From NCBI GenBank assembly GCA_963678395.1, contig OY782827.1, positions 1,488,001-1,552,000 of the forward strand: a stretch of DNA of 64,000 nucleotides. The letters run 5' to 3'. The notes below the pieces were generated by a model. That model saw nothing but the letters and a program-made list of their open reading frames with translations. It did not search any database and was not told where the DNA came from. Shown piece by piece: positions 62,542-64,000 of this stretch; the first letter of the stretch is position 1; each line of letters starts with the position of its first letter. Made by a program: the position numbers and the translations under genes. The stretch is from JAAYAE01 sp963678395. GTDB taxonomy: Bacteria; Bacillota; Negativicutes; Acidaminococcales; Acidaminococcaceae.

Positions 62542-64000
62542 CTACAGAGGAATATTGCCATGCTTTTTCCAAGGATGATCCTGCACCTTTCCTTTTAACG
62601 TTTCCAACGCTTTTACAATTTCAATACGTGAATCTTGGGGCCTAATAATCCTATCAGCGTAACCACGCCTTGCTGCCGCAAGTGGAGTAGAAAATTTTTT
62701 CTCGTATTCAGCCACACAAGCCGCCCTTGTTGCTTCAGGATTGGAAGAATTAGCTATTTCTTTACGAAAAATTATCTTAGCAGCGCCTTCAGCTCCCATT
62801 ACTGCTATTTCTGCAGTTGGCCACAACACTAAATAATCAGCATGTAGTTCTTTAGAACACATTGCGTTTTGTGCCCCACCATAAGCTTTACGTAAAACCA
62901 TAATAATTTTAGGAACTGTAGCTTCCGAATAAGCATACAAAAGTTTAGCTCCGTGACGAATAATGCCATTTTTTTTTGTTCAACACCAGGTAAATATCCA
63001 GGCACATCAACTAAGGATATTATGGGTATATTAAAACAGTCACAAAATCGAATAAAACGCGCCGCTTTGTCAGATGCATCGATATCAATACACCCAGCCA
63101 TAAATTGTGGTTGATTTGCTATGATTCCAACAGTAGTTCCTTGCAGACGAGCAAAACCTACGACAATATTTTTTGCAAACATTTCTTGTATTTCAAAAAA
63201 AGATTTTTTATCAAATATGACTTCTATTACACGTCTAATATCATAGCCAATATTTTTGTCAACAGGTACAATATCAAGCAAGCCATCTACTATGTTTGAA
63301 TTTTCATCCTGGCTTTTATAAACAGGTATGGAACTCTGATTAGATGAAGGAAGATAACTTAGTAAGCTTTTAATTTTTGCAAAACAGTCTGCTTCGTCTC
63401 TAGCTAACAAATGAGCTGTCCCACTATATTTATTTTGAGTTAGAGCTCCGCCTAATTCTTCTTCAGTTACGTCTTCATTCAAGGCTGCCTTACACACTTT
63501 TGGTCCAGTAACAAACATATGGCTAAGCTTGTCAACCATAATGATAAAATCGGTTAATGCCGGTGAATATACCGCGCCTCCTGCACAAGGTCCCATAATA
63601 ACTGATATCTGTGGTACTACACCAGACATTATTGTATTACGGTAAAAATTTTCTCCATAGCCGTGTTTGGCATCCACGCCTTCTTGAATTCGACCACCAC
63701 CAGAATCATGAATACCTATAACAGGGCGCCTGTTTTCCAATGCTAGATCTAGTACTTTACATACTTTTTTAGAGTGCATTTCTCCCAAAGTACCACCAAA
63801 AACAGTAAAATCATCTGCATATACATAAACTAACTCCCCATTAATTTTTCCATAACCTGTTATTACTCCATCACCAAGCCCGATTTTTTTGTCCATTCCA
63901 AAATTGTTACAATGATGTTCAACATACCTATCAATCTCAACAAACGAATTTTTATCAAAAAGTGCCTCTATTCTCTCACGTACATATAATCTTCCCTTCT
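62542..64000 (-). pseudogene. Acyl-CoA carboxyltransferase / methylmalonyl-CoA decarboxylase alpha (MmdA/PccB family), partial and frameshifted
   Basis: The reading frame is open at the window edge (KGRLYVRERIEALFDKNSFV before GMDKKIGLGD), so the N-terminus is outside. The crotonase-like halves are clear: GGGRIQEGVDAKHGYGENFY, ISVIMGPCAGGAVYSPALTD, and FCDCFNIPIISLVDVPGYLP. After PGVEQKK an A9 run (62969-62977) shifts the frame; HGAKLLYAYSEATVPKIIMV and RKAYGGAQNAM then continue in a second frame to LKGKVQDHPWKKHGNIPL. Seven or ten A would restore the protein. In methylmalonyl-CoA decarboxylase this subunit transfers the carboxyl to biotin; a carboxylase beta role is the alternative. Confidence 0.88.

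Noticed and set aside
1..64000. CRISPR arrays or prophage modules
   Set aside because: No regularly spaced repeats and no phage structural genes were seen; the methyltransferase stump alone is not enough.

Overview
The window is AT-rich, low-GC bacterial chromosome carrying mostly minus-strand operons. The gene set is a malonate decarboxylase Na+ pump, decarboxylase/carboxyltransferase genes, ferredoxin-dependent 2-oxoacid oxidoreductase, lipoproteins, CYTH-CHAD, ThrE, and a DcuC/CoA-transferase/carboxyltransferase group. This fits an anaerobic, organic-acid-fermenting member of the Negativicutes (Acidaminococcaceae/Phascolarctobacterium-like). That assignment is inferred from gene content and style, not from a marker gene.

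Layout. 1-2 kb: a partial unrecognised protein and a broken AEC-family carrier. 2-13.7 kb: a complete biotin-dependent malonate decarboxylase operon of the Malonomonas rubra Mad type, read right to left. Its order is hutP-like gene, consensus promoter, terminator-bearing leader, a small OadG-like membrane peptide, madB, birA, a second hutP-like gene, a second terminator-bearing leader, then madA-E-C-D-H, mdcG, madF, madL, madM and mdcB. 13.7-16.8 kb: thioesterase, CYTH-CHAD polyphosphate-type protein, small protein, TVP38 membrane protein. 16.9-21.7 kb: a liv-type branched-chain amino acid ABC operon with a frameshifted binding protein. 22-27.5 kb: DUF190, LarE, a DUF3153-like lipoprotein, acyl-CoA synthetase, FlK-like thioesterase, polar amino acid ABC genes. 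27.8-36.4 kb: aldo/keto reductase-ferredoxin (frameshifted), amino acid binding protein, cupin, ComEC-like MBL lipoprotein, barstar and barnase homologues, FNT channel, BMP protein, split ThrE, UDG-like protein. 36.4-47.8 kb: ABC-F, galE, phosphomannomutase with an in-frame TGA, DUF262/DUF1524 nuclease, ferritin, KorB/KorA (KorA frameshifted), diguanylate cyclase. 48.2-50.6 kb: Na+/solute symporter with a divergent LysR gene. 50.7-59.8 kb: an accessory zone with an IS200/IS605-type element into whose terminal hairpin an IS3-family element has inserted, a PadR/MFS efflux pair bracketed by two copies of a tRNA-3'-end-like repeat, an acetyltransferase, a DNA methyltransferase stump, an IS200 relic, a LysR gene and an ISL3 relic. 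59.9-64 kb: DcuC-type carrier, family III CoA-transferase and a carboxyltransferase that runs off the window.

The most interesting system is the malonate operon. Each of two HutP-family genes sits immediately upstream of a leader containing a rho-independent-terminator-like hairpin, and the 5' arm or apex of both hairpins carries a NAG-N4-NAG element of the kind HutP is known to read. This predicts ligand-dependent antitermination at two successive points in one operon. HutP is best known from histidine utilisation, so its use for malonate metabolism would be notable.

A second theme is sequence instability. Seven genes are broken by single-base changes, a small deletion or a stop codon, several of them in homopolymers. 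Two long G tracts (17 inside the MFS gene, 10 next to the start of CYTH-CHAD) look like phase-variation candidates. Sequencing or assembly error is a real alternative for some of these.
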